From Candidatus Promineofilum glycogenicum (GTDB taxonomy: Bacteria > Chloroflexota > Anaerolineae > Promineifilales > Promineifilaceae), in assembly GCA_016707605.1 (NCBI GenBank), contig JADJHJ010000015.1, positions 1 through 64,000 of the forward strand: a stretch of DNA of 64,000 bases, in the 5' to 3' direction. Every line of letters begins with the position of its first letter. Position 1 is the stretch's first letter. Below, piece after piece: positions 14,741 through 23,462 of this stretch. Below the pieces are notes generated by a model. It was not told where the DNA came from, did not search any database, and was given only the letters and a program-made list of their open reading frames with translations. The position numbers and the translations under genes were made by a program.

Positions 14741-15891
14741 TCTTCTGCCTCAGCCTTTAGCGCCGCCCGAATCTCCGTCGATGACACGTCATGCCGGAAC
14801 AGCCGCGCCGGAATGGCCTCGAAGAGCGTCTCATAGCCGGTGGGCAAGTTTAGTTCGGGCAGTTCGTGGAACAGCCCGTTGTCGTCCAGTCGCCCGGCGA
14901 CCAGGAAGCGATTGCCACGCGCCCGCAGTTCGTCCAGCGCGGCCAGCATGTTCGCCCGACTGTCGCCATAGTAGCGCGGCTGGATGACCCGCTCGGCCGT
15001 GTCGAAGCCAACGACGAAGACCGCCCCCGGATAGAGCCGCGCCTTCTGGTTGAACGTCGGCGCGTTGGCGGCGTAGACCGGGTAGCGCCCGGCGAACTGG
15101 CTCAGCCGGTCGAGCACGGCCGCCGGCGGCAGCGGCGGCTTCTCGGCGTTGACCGCCGACAACTCAAACGCCACCGGTCGCCCCAACAGCGCCGCCGCCG
15201 TTGCCGCCAGCCCACTGTGCCCGGCGTGCAGCGGGTTGAAGGAGCCGGAGAGCAGCGCCGCCGGCGGATCGGCCGCCAGCGTCCCGTCGGGCAGGATGCC
15301 GAAGAACGGGATGGCGTCGCGGTGAAGCTGCTCGGCCAGGGGCGCGAACTCCACCGTCTCGGCCGACAGGCTATCGCCCACCCCCAGCCCCAGCGGCAAT
15401 GCCTCGACCACACCGCTGGCCTCGGCCAGGACGTTGAGCAGCAGCGCGCTAACCAGCCCCTCCTCGCCCGCCCGGTCGCGCGCCCCTTTGGCCAGGTGCA
15501 GCGTATGGACGCGCAGCCGCTCCGGCGACCAGGCAGCGACGTGGGCGCGGTGCTCCCCCTTCTTGGGCCGGTCGGTGACGATGGCCGCCGTGCAGCCCAG
15601 GCCGACCAGCGGCCACGCCTCCAGTTCGCGTAGGTGGCGCGCCCGGGCCAGCGCCCGCCCGGCCATGCGCCGGCCGGTCTCCTCGGATACGTACTGCTCC
15701 GGCCGGAGGCCCAGAAACTCGTCGAACGAGTCGGCGGCGTAGGGGATGAGCGCCTCCAGCAGCGTGCGCGACGCGCCGGGCACGCCCAGCAGGTCGGCCA
15801 GCGCCCGGCTGCCGGCGCCGGCGGCGGCCAGCACGGCCCGCGGTGGGCTGTCGTGGATGGCCTGGATCAGATGGCGGGTCGGATCATCCAT
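14737..15891 (-). CDS. CinA C-terminal domain fused to a nucleotidyltransferase domain
   Basis: A 384-residue two-domain protein. Residues 1-165 resemble the CinA C-terminal (NMN/nicotinamide-nucleotide amidohydrolase) domain, with CTAAIVTDRPKKGEHRAHVA near 99-118. Residues 205-384 carry the nucleotidyltransferase HxGH-type site in LLSGSFNPLHAGHSGL and the late SSTEIRAAL. That C-terminal motif is characteristic of NadD-type adenylyltransferases. Together these suggest pyridine-nucleotide salvage or repair: deamidation of NMN, then adenylylation. This is inference from domains. TACACT ends six bases before the ATG with no ribosome binding site. Confidence 0.75.
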   Translation of the reverse strand: MDDPTRHLIQAIHDSPPRAVLAAAGAGSRALADLLGVPGASRTLLEALIPYAADSFDEFLGLRPEQYVSEETGRRMAGRALARARHLRELEAWPLVGLGCTAAIVTDRPKKGEHRAHVAAWSPERLRVHTLHLAKGARDRAGEEGLVSALLLNVLAEASGVVEALPLGLGVGDSLSAETVEFAPLAEQLHRDAIPFFGILPDGTLAADPPAALLSGSFNPLHAGHSGLAATAAALLGRPVAFELSAVNAEKPPLPPAAVLDRLSQFAGRYPVYAANAPTFNQKARLYPGAVFVVGFDTAERVIQPRYYGDSRANMLAALDELRARGNRFLVAGRLDDNGLFHELPELNLPTGYETLFEAIPARLFRHDVSSTEIRAALKAEAEE

Positions 15892-15900
15892 GCGCTTAGT

Positions 15901-16043
15901 GTAGCGCGATTCTCACGAATCGCGCACGGGCGCAGCGGGCCGAGCAAGCGTTCGATCCTTCGTTCGTCCTTGTAGCGCGGGTTGCCAACCCGCATTCTGT
16001 GTGTGTTCGCACCGAAGAGCGGGTTGCCAACCCGCGCTACAAG
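15901..16043. repeat. Pair of GTAGCGCG-type hairpins (family I)
   Basis: GTAGCGCGATTCTCACGAAT with CGCGC forms one hairpin near 15901-15928. GTAGCGCGGGTTGCCAACCC (from 15972) and its mirror ending at 16043 form another. Related hairpins occur at 21161, 34996 and 59768. Nothing else lies between the two genes. Confidence 0.75.
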
Positions 16044-16044
16044 G

Positions 16045-17229
16045 TCACTTGACCAGAAACGCCGTCAAGTACATCACCAACACCCCCACCACCGCCCCAC
16101 CGAAGTTGAGCCACGTCAGCGCCGGCCGCCCCTCCCGTTGCGCGTCGCGCAGCAGCAGCTTGCCCACTTCCCAGATGACCTGAAGGATGGCCCCCGCGCC
16201 CAGGCTCAGGAAGAAGGCCGCCAGAAAGGGCGAGAAGGCCAGCCCGCCGATCCACGTGCCCAGGATCGCCGGCGCGCCGGCCAGCAGGGCCAGCAGGATG
16301 AAGACGCGCAATGGCGGCCGTTCGCGCCGCGTCAGCGGAGCGACGATGCCCACGCCTTCGGTGATGTTGTGCAACGTGAAGCCGACGACCAGGAACGAGC
16401 CGAGCGCCGCCGCGCCGGTGGCGAAGGCCGCGCCGATGGCCAGCCCCTCGCCGAAGTTGTGCAGGCCGATGCCCAGGGCGATGAGTGCCGCCACGCGCCG
16501 CGGCGTCTGCTCCCCGGCGCGGCGGCCGACGGCCAGCAGTATGCCCAGGCTCAGCAGCGCGCCGAAGATGACGACCGGCACGCCCTGGAAGACGCCCGGC
16601 GTCTCGGCCGCCAACTCCAGCGCCTCCAGCAGCGTATCGACGAACAGGAACACCAGCAGGCCGACAGTCAGGGCCAGAATGGCGTTCAGCCACTTGCGGT
16701 CGACGCGGCGCATGAACGGGTACCACAGCATCCCCAGGGCCACGGGGATGACGCCGACGTAGATGCCCAGCAGCCCATAGGCCAGCAGCGTGCCGCCATC
16801 GACCGTCGCCGACCGCACCGCCACCTCGACTTCGGCCGGGAAGGTTACGCCGGTGGCGGTGATCAGGTTGATGGGCAGCGGTTCGCCGGCCACCCAGGGG
16901 TAGGCCAGGTCGATGGTCGCTGTTTCCAGACGGCCGAGAGTGTTGTCCGGGCTGATGGTGTGCAGCCAGTAGGCATCATCGACCGTCACCTGGGCGATGG
17001 TCACCGGGTCCGGCCCGCCGTTGAGAACCTCCAGCCGGATGCGGCCCGGCTCCGGGAAGAGGACGCGCTGCACCGACAGCTCCTCCAGCGGCGGGAACGC
17101 GCCCTGGAAGAAGCGCAACGGGTCGAGCGCCAGAAAGCCGGCCACGAGCAGGGCCAGCAACAGCAGCGGCAGCAACGCCAGCAGCCACGGCGGCAGCGTT
17201 CTTTTGGGTAAAGTTGTCGTCGTGTCCAT
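16045..17229 (-). CDS. ZIP-family metal transporter with an extracytoplasmic N-terminal domain
   Basis: A 394-residue membrane protein. A first helix (15-33) is followed by a soluble beta domain (about 45-145), unusual for ZIP proteins, then about eight helices. The metal-binding signatures are HNFGEGLAIG (near 280) and HNITEGVGI (near 312), the His/Glu pairs of the ZIP transport site. Zinc or iron uptake is the likely role. It lies downstream of, and on the same strand as, the multicopper oxidase, separated by a family A repeat. The order resembles a ferroxidase/metal-uptake pairing, though a shared transcript is not proven. Confidence 0.82.
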   Translation of the reverse strand: MDTTTTLPKRTLPPWLLALLPLLLLALLVAGFLALDPLRFFQGAFPPLEELSVQRVLFPEPGRIRLEVLNGGPDPVTIAQVTVDDAYWLHTISPDNTLGRLETATIDLAYPWVAGEPLPINLITATGVTFPAEVEVAVRSATVDGGTLLAYGLLGIYVGVIPVALGMLWYPFMRRVDRKWLNAILALTVGLLVFLFVDTLLEALELAAETPGVFQGVPVVIFGALLSLGILLAVGRRAGEQTPRRVAALIALGIGLHNFGEGLAIGAAFATGAAALGSFLVVGFTLHNITEGVGIVAPLTRRERPPLRVFILLALLAGAPAILGTWIGGLAFSPFLAAFFLSLGAGAILQVIWEVGKLLLRDAQREGRPALTWLNFGGAVVGVLVMYLTAFLVK

Positions 17230-17255
17230 CGTTTCGTTCTCTCCTCAAGAAATAT

Positions 17256-17325
17256 CTCACGCAAAGACGCAAAGAACGCTAAGCCAAGAATTCTTATCTT
17301 GGCGTTCTTTGCGTCTTTGCGTGAG
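17256..17325. repeat. Inverted repeat family A between oxidase and transporter
   Basis: CTCACGCAAAGACGCAAAGA is mirrored by TCTTTGCGTCTTTGCGTGAG. As RNA it could separate the oxidase and transporter messages. Confidence 0.85.
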
Positions 17326-17333
17326 CTTCTTCT

Positions 17334-18503
17334 TCAACGAACGTCAAAGAACCCCATCCACCCCAACTCGGCCAACTCCGTCTGGTGGGCGTGGAACATG
17401 TACAGCCCCGGCTCGAAGCCCGCGAACGAGAACTCCAGGATGCCGCGCTGCGCCTGGCACTGCATGATGGTGTCCACCGTCTTGTGCGTCGGCCGCAGCG
17501 TCGTGCCGTGGTCGTAGTAGTCGAAGAAGTTGGCGTGCAGGTGGATGGAGTTGATCGGGTCGAACTCGGTGACGTTGACCAGGTAGAGCCGCTGCGGTTG
17601 GTCGCGGGCGATGGGGATGGGGTGGGCCATGTCGTAGGCGAAGGCGACGGTGTTGGCGGCGTAGACCTCGTTCTCGCCGTCGAAGTTGGTGTCGAAGCCG
17701 TTGAGCACCATGACCATCTCGTTGACGGCCTGCGACTCGGCGGTGGTGTGGTTGCGCGAGCGGGCCGCGGCAGCCTCTTCGCCGCTGTAGCGGGCCGGGT
17801 CGGGATCGATGATGAACGCGCCATAGAGGCCCTTGTGGATGTGGCGCTTGAGAGGCACGGCGTGGCAGTGGTACAGGTGGCAGCCGAACGGCTTGGCGTC
17901 GAACTCGTAGGTGAAACGGCCGCCGGGCGGGATCATGCCGGGGCCGACGCCGGGAATGCCGTCCATGACCGCCGAGTGGATGCCGTGGAAGTGGATGGTG
18001 TGCGGGTGGCTGCTGGCGTTGATGAAGTGGATGCGCAGCCGCTCCCCTTCGACGCAGCGCAGCGTCGGCCCGGGGCATTGGCCCACCACGTGGCCCAGGC
18101 GGCGCGAGGCGGCCGACGTCGGCGTGCCGTAGACCCAGCCGGGAAAGTGGACGCCGGGGGCGATCTCGAATTCGCGGTCCACGGCGTACATCTCCCACGT
18201 GCGCACCGGGCGGCCGTCCTCTTCGGTCAGTACACCGGTGTCGAAGTCGGTCAATATCTCGTGCGGGTCGAACTGGTTGGCGGCGTGGTCGACCTGACCG
18301 ACGGTGCCCATGCCGCCGTGGTCGCCGGTGTGGGTGGTTGCGGCAGTCACGTCGGGGGTGGGCGTGGCGTGCCGGCTGTGTTCCGGCGTGGGCGTCTCTG
18401 CCCGCGCCAGGCCGCGCAGGCCCAGCCCGCCGGCCAGCCCGGCCAGGCCCATGCTGCCGGCCTTTAGGAAGTGTCGTCGGGTTACGCCGAACCTGGATGT
18501 CAT
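17334..18503 (-). CDS. Tat-exported multicopper oxidase
   Basis: A 389-residue two-domain cupredoxin protein. The N terminus has a twin-arginine signal (TRRHFLKAG, residues 8-16) and a His/Met-rich stretch (about 42-75) that could bind copper. Copper-ligand motifs are HTIHFHG (near 162), HLYHCH (near 204), HLHANFF (near 320) and the terminal MFHAHQTE (near 370). The His-Cys-His of HLYHCH marks the type 1/type 3 copper link. The size fits small two-domain oxidases or nitrite-reductase-like enzymes. Extracytoplasmic oxidation of Cu(I), Fe(II) or Mn(II) is possible. The neighbouring ZIP gene supports a metal role. Confidence 0.85.
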   Translation of the reverse strand: MTSRFGVTRRHFLKAGSMGLAGLAGGLGLRGLARAETPTPEHSRHATPTPDVTAATTHTGDHGGMGTVGQVDHAANQFDPHEILTDFDTGVLTEEDGRPVRTWEMYAVDREFEIAPGVHFPGWVYGTPTSAASRRLGHVVGQCPGPTLRCVEGERLRIHFINASSHPHTIHFHGIHSAVMDGIPGVGPGMIPPGGRFTYEFDAKPFGCHLYHCHAVPLKRHIHKGLYGAFIIDPDPARYSGEEAAAARSRNHTTAESQAVNEMVMVLNGFDTNFDGENEVYAANTVAFAYDMAHPIPIARDQPQRLYLVNVTEFDPINSIHLHANFFDYYDHGTTLRPTHKTVDTIMQCQAQRGILEFSFAGFEPGLYMFHAHQTELAELGWMGFFDVR

Positions 18504-18551
18504 TTTAACGTTGCCCTTGGCCAGATGATTTGGTATTAGTAATAAAATATT

Positions 18552-18561
18552 TTGACATGTC
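18552..18561. promoter_or_regulatory. AT-rich divergent control region with a GACATGTC palindrome
   Basis: The 196 bases between the oxidase and glycosyltransferase starts are far more AT-rich than their surroundings. They contain TTGACATGTC, with the 8-base palindrome GACATGTC (18554-18561), followed by CTAAATTTTAG, itself nearly symmetric. TATACT lies at 18614-18619 on the plus strand. A metal-responsive repressor site is a guess. Confidence 0.4.
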
Positions 18562-18699
18562 TAAATTTTAGTGAGATCAAGGCTATTGTCAAGGGGTGGG
18601 TAGAGAGGAAAGCTATACTGGTAATAACGTGGTCTACTGTCTTGGCGATGGGCGCAAATCTGTCCATAATAGCTGCGATCCAGATCGGAGAGAGTGCGT

Positions 18700-21163
18700 G
18701 TGGAGACAGTTCTACTACTGATTGTGATCGCCGCGGTGGTGGCGGTGTTTGCGTGGTTGGGGCGGGCGCTGGGCGACGAGTGGCCGCCCTACCCTCTACC
18801 CAACCCTCTCCCGGGGGGCGAGGGGGTTCGCGGCGGCCCTCTCCCCAACCCTCTCCCGGGGGGTGAGGGGGTCAGCGGCGGCCCTCTACCGGAGAGCGAG
18901 TTTGCTCTCGCCACTGCGCTGTCGGCCCTCCCCAACCCCCCCCCAAGGGGGGGGGGGGCGGGCCCCCCCCCCCCCCCCCCCCCGGGGGGGGGGGGGTGCA
19001 GCCCTCTCCCCAACCCTCTCCCAAAGGGCGAGGGGGTTAGCGGCCCTCTCCCCAGCCCTCTCCCGGAGGGCGAGGGAGTTAGCGGCCCTCTCCCCAGCCC
19101 TCTCCCGGGGGGCGAGGGGGTTAGCGGCGGCCCTCTCCCCAGCCCCTCTCCCCCTGGGCGACCAGCGCTCCTGGGAACTGCGGCGCGTCGCCTGGACGCT
19201 GGTGGGAGGCGGGGGGCTGCTGCTGGCGCTCAGCCAATGGGTCGGCCGTCTGATGCCGCCCGGCACGCGCTTGCCGACGTTCGTGTTGTTTGTCATCGGC
19301 GGGGTGGCGCTGCTGCTTGGCGTGCAGACGTTCATGCGTGGCGGCCTGGCCGGCTGGTTCGGCCGGCCGTTGGCGCGGCTGGCGGCCGGGTTGCGCGTGT
19401 CGCCGGTGGGGGCGGTGCTGCTGCTGCTGGCCCTGCCCTTCGCCTGGCTGACGCGACAGGCGGCGGGCAACGACCTGCTGGCCCGCAGCGCGATGGTGGC
19501 GATAGTCGCCTGGCTGGTGGGTATTGGCTTCGCCGTGGCCGGCAGCCGCAGTCGGGCGCGGCCGGCCGAATTGTCCGACGACAACCGCGACGAACTTTCC
19601 GGCGCGGCCGTCGCTGGCCGCCGCCGGCACCTGGATCGCTGGGATGCGGCCTTCTCGCTAGGTATTTTCCTCCTGGCCCTGGGGCTGCGCGCCTGGCAGA
19701 TGAGCCAGTTTCCCAACACCTACTCCGGCGACGAAGGCTCGGCCGGGCTGTTCGCCATCGAACTGCTGGACGGGCGGGCCAACAACCTCTTCGGCCTGGG
19801 CTGGTTCTCCTTCCCGGCGCTCTACTTCACGGTGCAGAGCGCGGCCATCGCTTTGCTAGGGCAGACGGTGGAGGCGGTGCGGCTGACCTCGGCTGTGGCC
19901 GGGGCGCTGACCGTCGTCGCCGTCTACTGGCTCGGCCGGGCCATGTTCGACCGCACGACGGCCGTGTTGGCTGCCCTCTATCTGGCCGCGTCCCACTATC
20001 ACATCCACATGAGCCGCATCGCCCTCAACAACGTTTGGGATGGGCTGTTCGGCACGCTGGCCATCCTCGGCCTGTGGTACGGCTGGAAGACGGGGCGGCG
20101 CATGGGCTTCATTCTGTGCGGGCTAGCCCTGGGGCTGGGGCAGTACTTCTACGTTAGCATCCGGCCGCTGCCCATCCTGTTCCTCATCTGGGCCGCGGGC
20201 GCGCTGGTGGCCCAGCGGGCGCTCTTCCGCCAGCGCTTCCACGGCCTGGTGCTGGCGGCGCTCATCGCCCTGGTCATCTTCCTGCCGTTGGGCCTCTACT
20301 TCGTCGACAAGCCGGATGAGTTCCAGGCCCCCATGAACCGCGTGACCATTTTTGGCCCGTGGCTGGAGGGGGAGCTGGCGCGCGGCGACCGGACGACGAC
20401 CGACGTCATCCTCGACAACGCCACCAACGGCCTGCTGGGCTTCACCCACGAGCCGTTGCGCCTGCTCTACAACCCCGGCTCGCCGCTGCTGCTGGCCGGG
20501 GCGGCGTTCCTTTTCCTGCTGGGCGTTCTCTGGGCGCTGCTCAACTTTGACCTGCGCTACCTGTTGCTGTTCCTGCCGTTGCTGGCTGTGGTGGCTTCTA
20601 ATGCCATCAGCCAGGACTCACCCGCCTCACAGCGTTACATATTGGCCATGCCGCTGGTGGCCCTGTTCGTGGCCCTGCCGCTGGGGCAGGCGATTGTGTG
20701 GCTGCGGGGGCAGTACCCGCGCTATCGGGCGGCCGTCGTCGTGGCTGCCTTTGCTCTGCTGGCGCTGGTGGCCGTGGTGGACGTGAACTACTACTTCAAC
20801 CGCGTCTACAGCGGCGGCTACGTGCTGGGCGGGCTGAACACCCAGGTGGCGACGGAGATCGCCTACTTCCTGCGCGATAAGGAGCCGGCCGACCAGGACG
20901 TATTCTTCTTCGGCTTCCCGCGCATGGGCTACTACAGCCTCTCCACTATCCCCTTCCTGGCCCCGGAGAAGCAGGCCCAGGACGTGATCGATCCGCTAAC
21001 CGGGCCGGCGGCCCTGCCGCTGCGCGGGCCGACGCTGTTCATTTTCCTGCCGGAGCGGCTGCACGAGTTGGAGTTCGTCCGGCAGCAAGCGCCCGACGGG
21101 ACGCTACAGGAGTTCCGCAGCGAGGCGGGGGAGTTGTGGTTTGTGGTGTATGAGACGTTGTAG
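18700..21163 (+). CDS. Family 39-type membrane glycosyltransferase, 5' end expanded by a repeat array
   Basis: A large multi-pass membrane protein like dolichol-phosphate-mannose-type (GT39/PMT) glycosyltransferases, which use a polyprenyl-phosphate sugar. The catalytic first loop is TYSGDEGSAGLFAIELL, with the Asp-Glu pair, followed by about ten helices. The C-terminal part is a soluble domain. GGAGAG before GTG 18700 starts a frame whose first residues (VETVLLLIVIAAVVAVFAWL) form a helix. About 370 bases of repeat then intervene and the body continues in a different frame (from about 19155). The join needs a +1 shift, probably inside the G/C homopolymers at 18940-18995. Whether this is a working gene or an assembly fault is open. 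Confidence 0.7.
18788..19155. repeat. Tandem array of family D palindromes (CCCTCTCCCCAACCCTCTCCC type)
   Basis: About eight units of 42-45 bases, each holding CCCTCTCCCCAACCCTCTC, then a GGGCGAGGG mirror and TTAGCGGC. Unit 3 is diverged and unit 4 contains C and G runs of 13 or more that look like an assembly problem. Two or three related units in the opposite direction lie at 61069-61186. Confidence 0.85.
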
Positions 21164-21234
21164 CGCGGGTTGGCAGCCCGCCTCTTACTCTTTTGCCGGG
21201 GAAATGAAGAGCGGGATACCATCCCGCGTTACAA
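21161..21234. repeat. GTAGCGCGGG hairpin (family I)
   Basis: TAGCGCGGGTTGGCAGCCCG and GAGCGGGATACCATCCCGCG form two nested hairpins. They separate the convergent glycosyltransferase and YhaM-like genes and may act as a bidirectional terminator. Confidence 0.7.
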
Positions 21235-22176
21235 GCCATCCGGTCGTCTCAGCTCCGTCCCAAACATCTCGCTCCGTTTCGTCGTCCACGCCCCGCCGCC
21301 GGCGTCGTTGCGCACGTGGTCCAGGTAGCCGGCGATGCGGCTGTCGAGCAGGTCGATCTGGTGCAGCAGCACCGCCTCCAGCGTGCGCGGCACGACGGGT
21401 GAGCCCCACTCCAGTGTGCCGTGGTGGGCGGCGATGAGGTGCAGGAGATGCTGAAGTTCACCGGCCGGGAAGTCCAACTCGGCCGCCGCCCGCTCGATGA
21501 GCAGCGCCCCGCGCAGAATGTGGCCCACCAGGCGGCCGTCGTCGGAGTGGCCGAAACCCTCGTCCAGGGAGTAAGAGTCCGCTTTTCCCAGATCGTGGAA
21601 CAGAACGCCGGCGAGAAGCAGGTTTAGATTGACATAAGGATAATGCCCGGCCAGCAGCCGGGCTACGGCGGCCATGCTCAGCGTATGCTCCAGCAGCCCG
21701 CCGACGTAGGCGTGGTGCATCCCGCGGGCGGCGGGGGCGATGGCGAAGCGCTCGGCCAGCGGCCCGTCGAGCAACAGCCGGGCAACTAAGTCGCGCCACG
21801 GTGGAGCCAAAGTATTGATCACGTCGCCCAGTTCGGCGCGCATCTCATCCAATGGTCGCCGGCTGGCCGGCAGGAAGGCGGTCATATCCAGCCCGTTGGC
21901 CCGCTCCAGCCCGCTGATGTTGATTTGCAACGCATCCTTGTAGAGATTCACCCGCCCGCTGACCAGCACGGCCAGCCCCGGCCGCGCCCAGACGTCAACC
22001 GATAGGGGCACGTCCCAGTAGACGCCGGCCATCTGACCGCTGCGGTCGCGCAACGTGGCCAGCAGGAAGGGGCGGCCGTCCTTCGATTGCCGCCGGACGA
22101 CGTCGTGCAGCAGAAACGGCTCGTGGAGCAGTTCCGTGCCCGCTTTGAGATCGGTAATAAACCTGTTTTTGCTCAT
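21229..22176 (-). CDS. YhaM-like 3'-5' exoribonuclease with OB fold and HD domain
   Basis: A 315-residue cytoplasmic protein. Residues 15-105 form an OB-fold nucleic-acid binding domain (DGRPFLLATLRDRSGQMAG). Residues 140-290 form an HD domain with HHAYVGGLLEHTLSM, the metal-binding HD in LFHDLGK, and AAHHGTLEWGSP. YhaM-type enzymes degrade RNA and single-stranded DNA 3' to 5' with manganese or cobalt. The ATG at 22176 is chosen because MSKNRFITDLKAGT is the family's start; the upstream in-frame extension is antisense to ubiX. The length matches the family. Confidence 0.87.
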   Translation of the reverse strand: MSKNRFITDLKAGTELLHEPFLLHDVVRRQSKDGRPFLLATLRDRSGQMAGVYWDVPLSVDVWARPGLAVLVSGRVNLYKDALQINISGLERANGLDMTAFLPASRRPLDEMRAELGDVINTLAPPWRDLVARLLLDGPLAERFAIAPAARGMHHAYVGGLLEHTLSMAAVARLLAGHYPYVNLNLLLAGVLFHDLGKADSYSLDEGFGHSDDGRLVGHILRGALLIERAAAELDFPAGELQHLLHLIAAHHGTLEWGSPVVPRTLEAVLLHQIDLLDSRIAGYLDHVRNDAGGGAWTTKRSEMFGTELRRPDGL

Positions 22177-22296
22177 AGAGATTTTGGCTTTTGCCGGCGA
22201 TGACCTAGAATATGCCCCTGCGGCGTCATGCGGGCGACAAGAGGGAATATTATACCCACATCCCCCGGCGCGACGACCACAGAGCGAGGCAAGGGC

Positions 22297-22881
22297 ATGA
22301 AGCGCATCATCGTCGGTCTTTCGGGGGCCAGCGGAGTCATCTACGGTATCCGGCTGCTGGAGGTTCTCCAGGCGCTGCCCGATGTCGAGTCGCACCTGGT
22401 CATGAGCACGGCCGCGGCCACGACCATCCCCCTGGAGACCGACTATACGCCGGAAGAGGTGCGCGCTCTGGCCACGGTGGAGTACCGCTTCAAGGACATC
22501 GCCGCGGCCATCTCCTCCGGCTCCTTCCGCACCGACGGCATGGTGGTGCTGCCCTGCTCCATGAAGACGCTGTCGGCCATCGCCTACTCGTTCAGCGACA
22601 ACCTGCTGACCCGCGCCGCCGACGTGGTGCTGAAGGAGCGGCGCAAGCTCATCCTCTGCCCGCGCGAGACGCCGCTGCACCTGGGCCATTTGCGGGCGAT
22701 GACGCTGGCGGCCGAGATGGGCGCGTTCATCGTGCCGCCGATGGCCGCGTTCTACCATCGGCCGCGCACGATAGACGACATCGTCAATCAGACGGTCAAC
22801 CGCGTGCTCGATCTGGTGGACGTGACGCTGCCGGAAGATCTGTTCCGGCGCTGGCAGGGGGGGCGGGCGGCGGGGGAGTAG
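22297..22881 (+). CDS. ubiX: UbiX-like flavin prenyltransferase
   Basis: A 194-residue flavoprotein that joins a dimethylallyl group to FMN to make the prenylated cofactor of UbiD decarboxylases. Marks are the N-terminal KRIIVGLSGASGVIYGIRLL, the VLPCSMKTLSAIAYSFSDNL block and LCPRETPLHLGHLRAM. GAGGCAAGGGC lies before the ATG at 22297. Divergent from the YhaM-like gene. No ubiD partner is visible in this window. Confidence 0.93.
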   Translation: MKRIIVGLSGASGVIYGIRLLEVLQALPDVESHLVMSTAAATTIPLETDYTPEEVRALATVEYRFKDIAAAISSGSFRTDGMVVLPCSMKTLSAIAYSFSDNLLTRAADVVLKERRKLILCPRETPLHLGHLRAMTLAAEMGAFIVPPMAAFYHRPRTIDDIVNQTVNRVLDLVDVTLPEDLFRRWQGGRAAGE

Positions 22882-22953
22882 GGTCAGTGGTCAGTGGGTC
22901 AGTAGGTCAGTGGGTCAGTAGGTCAGTAGGTCAGTGGGTCAGTAGGTCAGTGG
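22881..22953. repeat. Tandem 8-base repeat array (GGGTCAGT/AGGTCAGT), family C
   Basis: Nine units of RGGTCAGT in direct order fill the space between ubiX and the next gene. The array lies within the probable leader of the downstream gene. Confidence 0.85.
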
Positions 22954-22983
22954 CGAATGAGCAACGACCAACGGCTAACACCC

Positions 22984-23433
22984 ATGAACGACGCGCGGGA
23001 GCGGGCGCTGGCTTACGTGGCCGGCCATCATGTGATGACCCTGGCTACCAACGGGCCGCTGGGGCTGTGGGCGGCGGCGGTGTTCTATGCCCACGACGAC
23101 TTCCACTTCATCTTTCTCTCCGCCGGGCGCACGCGCCACGCGCAGAACATGGCCGCTGTGCCCGAAGTGGCCGCGACCATTCAGGCCGACTACCGCGACT
23201 GGCCGGCGATTCAAGGGATTCAGTTAGAGGGAACGGTGGAGCAACTGCACGGCGCGCGCCGGGCGGCGGCCGTGGCCCGCTACGTGGCTCGCTACCACTT
23301 TCTGGCCCAGCCGGTGGCGACGCTGGAGGCGGCGCTCCAGCGGGTGAACTGGTATGAGCTACGGCCGCGACGGCTCTACTTCGTCGACAACACCCTCGGC
23401 TTCGGCCACCGCGACGAGATCGCCGGCCTGTAA
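22984..23433 (+). CDS. Pyridoxamine 5'-phosphate oxidase-like FMN-binding protein
   Basis: A 149-residue split-barrel flavin-binding protein. The pattern HVMTLATNGPLGLWAAAVFY (about 18-37) followed by FIFLSAGRTRHAQNM and a final ELRPRRLYFVDN matches the PNPOx-like superfamily, which includes heme-degrading and F420/FMN-dependent reductases. A specific substrate cannot be given. The ATG at 22984 is preferred over 22957, which lies against the repeat array. It is downstream of ubiX, but the repeat separates them, so co-expression is unsure. Confidence 0.78.
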   Translation: MNDARERALAYVAGHHVMTLATNGPLGLWAAAVFYAHDDFHFIFLSAGRTRHAQNMAAVPEVAATIQADYRDWPAIQGIQLEGTVEQLHGARRAAAVARYVARYHFLAQPVATLEAALQRVNWYELRPRRLYFVDNTLGFGHRDEIAGL

Positions 23434-23462
23434 TTGGCGACTGCCGCCCTAACCACGCCCTC

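Noticed and set aside
18940..18995. G-quadruplex or structural element in the C/G homopolymers of the array
   Set aside because: Runs of 13 or more C or G next to each other look like an assembly or base-calling fault and cannot be trusted.
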